A stretch of DNA of 17,140 nucleotides from Auxenochlorella pyrenoidosa (lineage: Eukaryota; Chlorophyta; Trebouxiophyceae; Chlorellales; Chlorellaceae), in assembly GCA_001430745.1 (NCBI GenBank), contig KQ482057.1:106889-124028 (forward strand), in the 5' to 3' direction. The position numbers and the translations under genes were made by a program. The notes below the pieces were generated by a model. The model did not search any database, was not told the DNA's origin, and saw only the letters and a program-made list of their open reading frames with translations. Below, one piece after another: positions 17,125-17,140 of the stretch (its first letter is position 1; every line of letters begins with the position of its first letter).

Positions 17125-17140
17125 CGCGGGCGGCGGCGGC

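Noticed and set aside
1..17140. tRNA, rRNA, CRISPR, integrase or transposase features
   Set aside because: Scanning by eye found no tRNA-like B-box arrangement, repeat-spacer array or transposase/reverse transcriptase motifs.

Overview
The window looks like nuclear DNA of a GC-rich, intron-dense green alga. Three things point there: spliced genes with short introns ending in ...TGCAG, TGTAA poly(A)-type signals, and chloroplast/mitochondrial-type transit peptides on plant-like genes. A Chlorella-clade trebouxiophyte is my guess, not something proven by the sequence. No prokaryotic operons, CRISPR arrays, transposase genes or tRNA/rRNA genes were seen. Most open frames are shadows, so genes were rebuilt from family motifs, splice sites and matching intron phases.

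Layout. 1-1210 (+): 3' part of an unrecognised gene with an in-frame TGA at 220-222. 1259-1332: a perfect 25-bp hairpin downstream of it. 2650-1820 (-): BTB/POZ protein. About 2.65-3.99 kb: no secure gene. 3991-5043 (+): five-exon GFA/CENP-V-like zinc protein. 5426-7893 (+): eight-exon beta-carbonic anhydrase with a presequence. 9751-8879 (-): single-exon ankyrin-repeat protein. 11581-10427 (-): glutaredoxin-like (DUF836 type) protein, divergent from 11877-14456 (+): eight-exon chloroplast PII nitrogen/carbon signalling protein. 17083-14787 (-): last eight exons of a Trm11-type tRNA guanosine-10 N2-methyltransferase, running off the right edge.

How the genes relate. They look like independent housekeeping or signalling genes, not one pathway. 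Carbonic anhydrase (inorganic carbon supply) and PII (nitrogen/energy sensing) are both linked to C/N physiology, but nothing here shows co-regulation. The compact divergent PII/glutaredoxin start region is the only obvious shared control region.

Most unusual signals. (1) Intron 4 of the PII gene carries an inverted plus a direct copy of the start of exon 5, which encodes the PII T-loop. The antisense copy can pair either with the adjacent decoy copy or with the real 3' splice junction and exon, so it could act as a splice switch or a young small-RNA hairpin. (2) PII introns 3 and 4 hold further copies of splice-junction sequence, so exon edges have been duplicated repeatedly in this gene. 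(3) Four of about thirty inferred introns use GC-AG ends with the donor AG|GCAAG(C/T). (4) An apparent nonsense codon interrupts the first gene.
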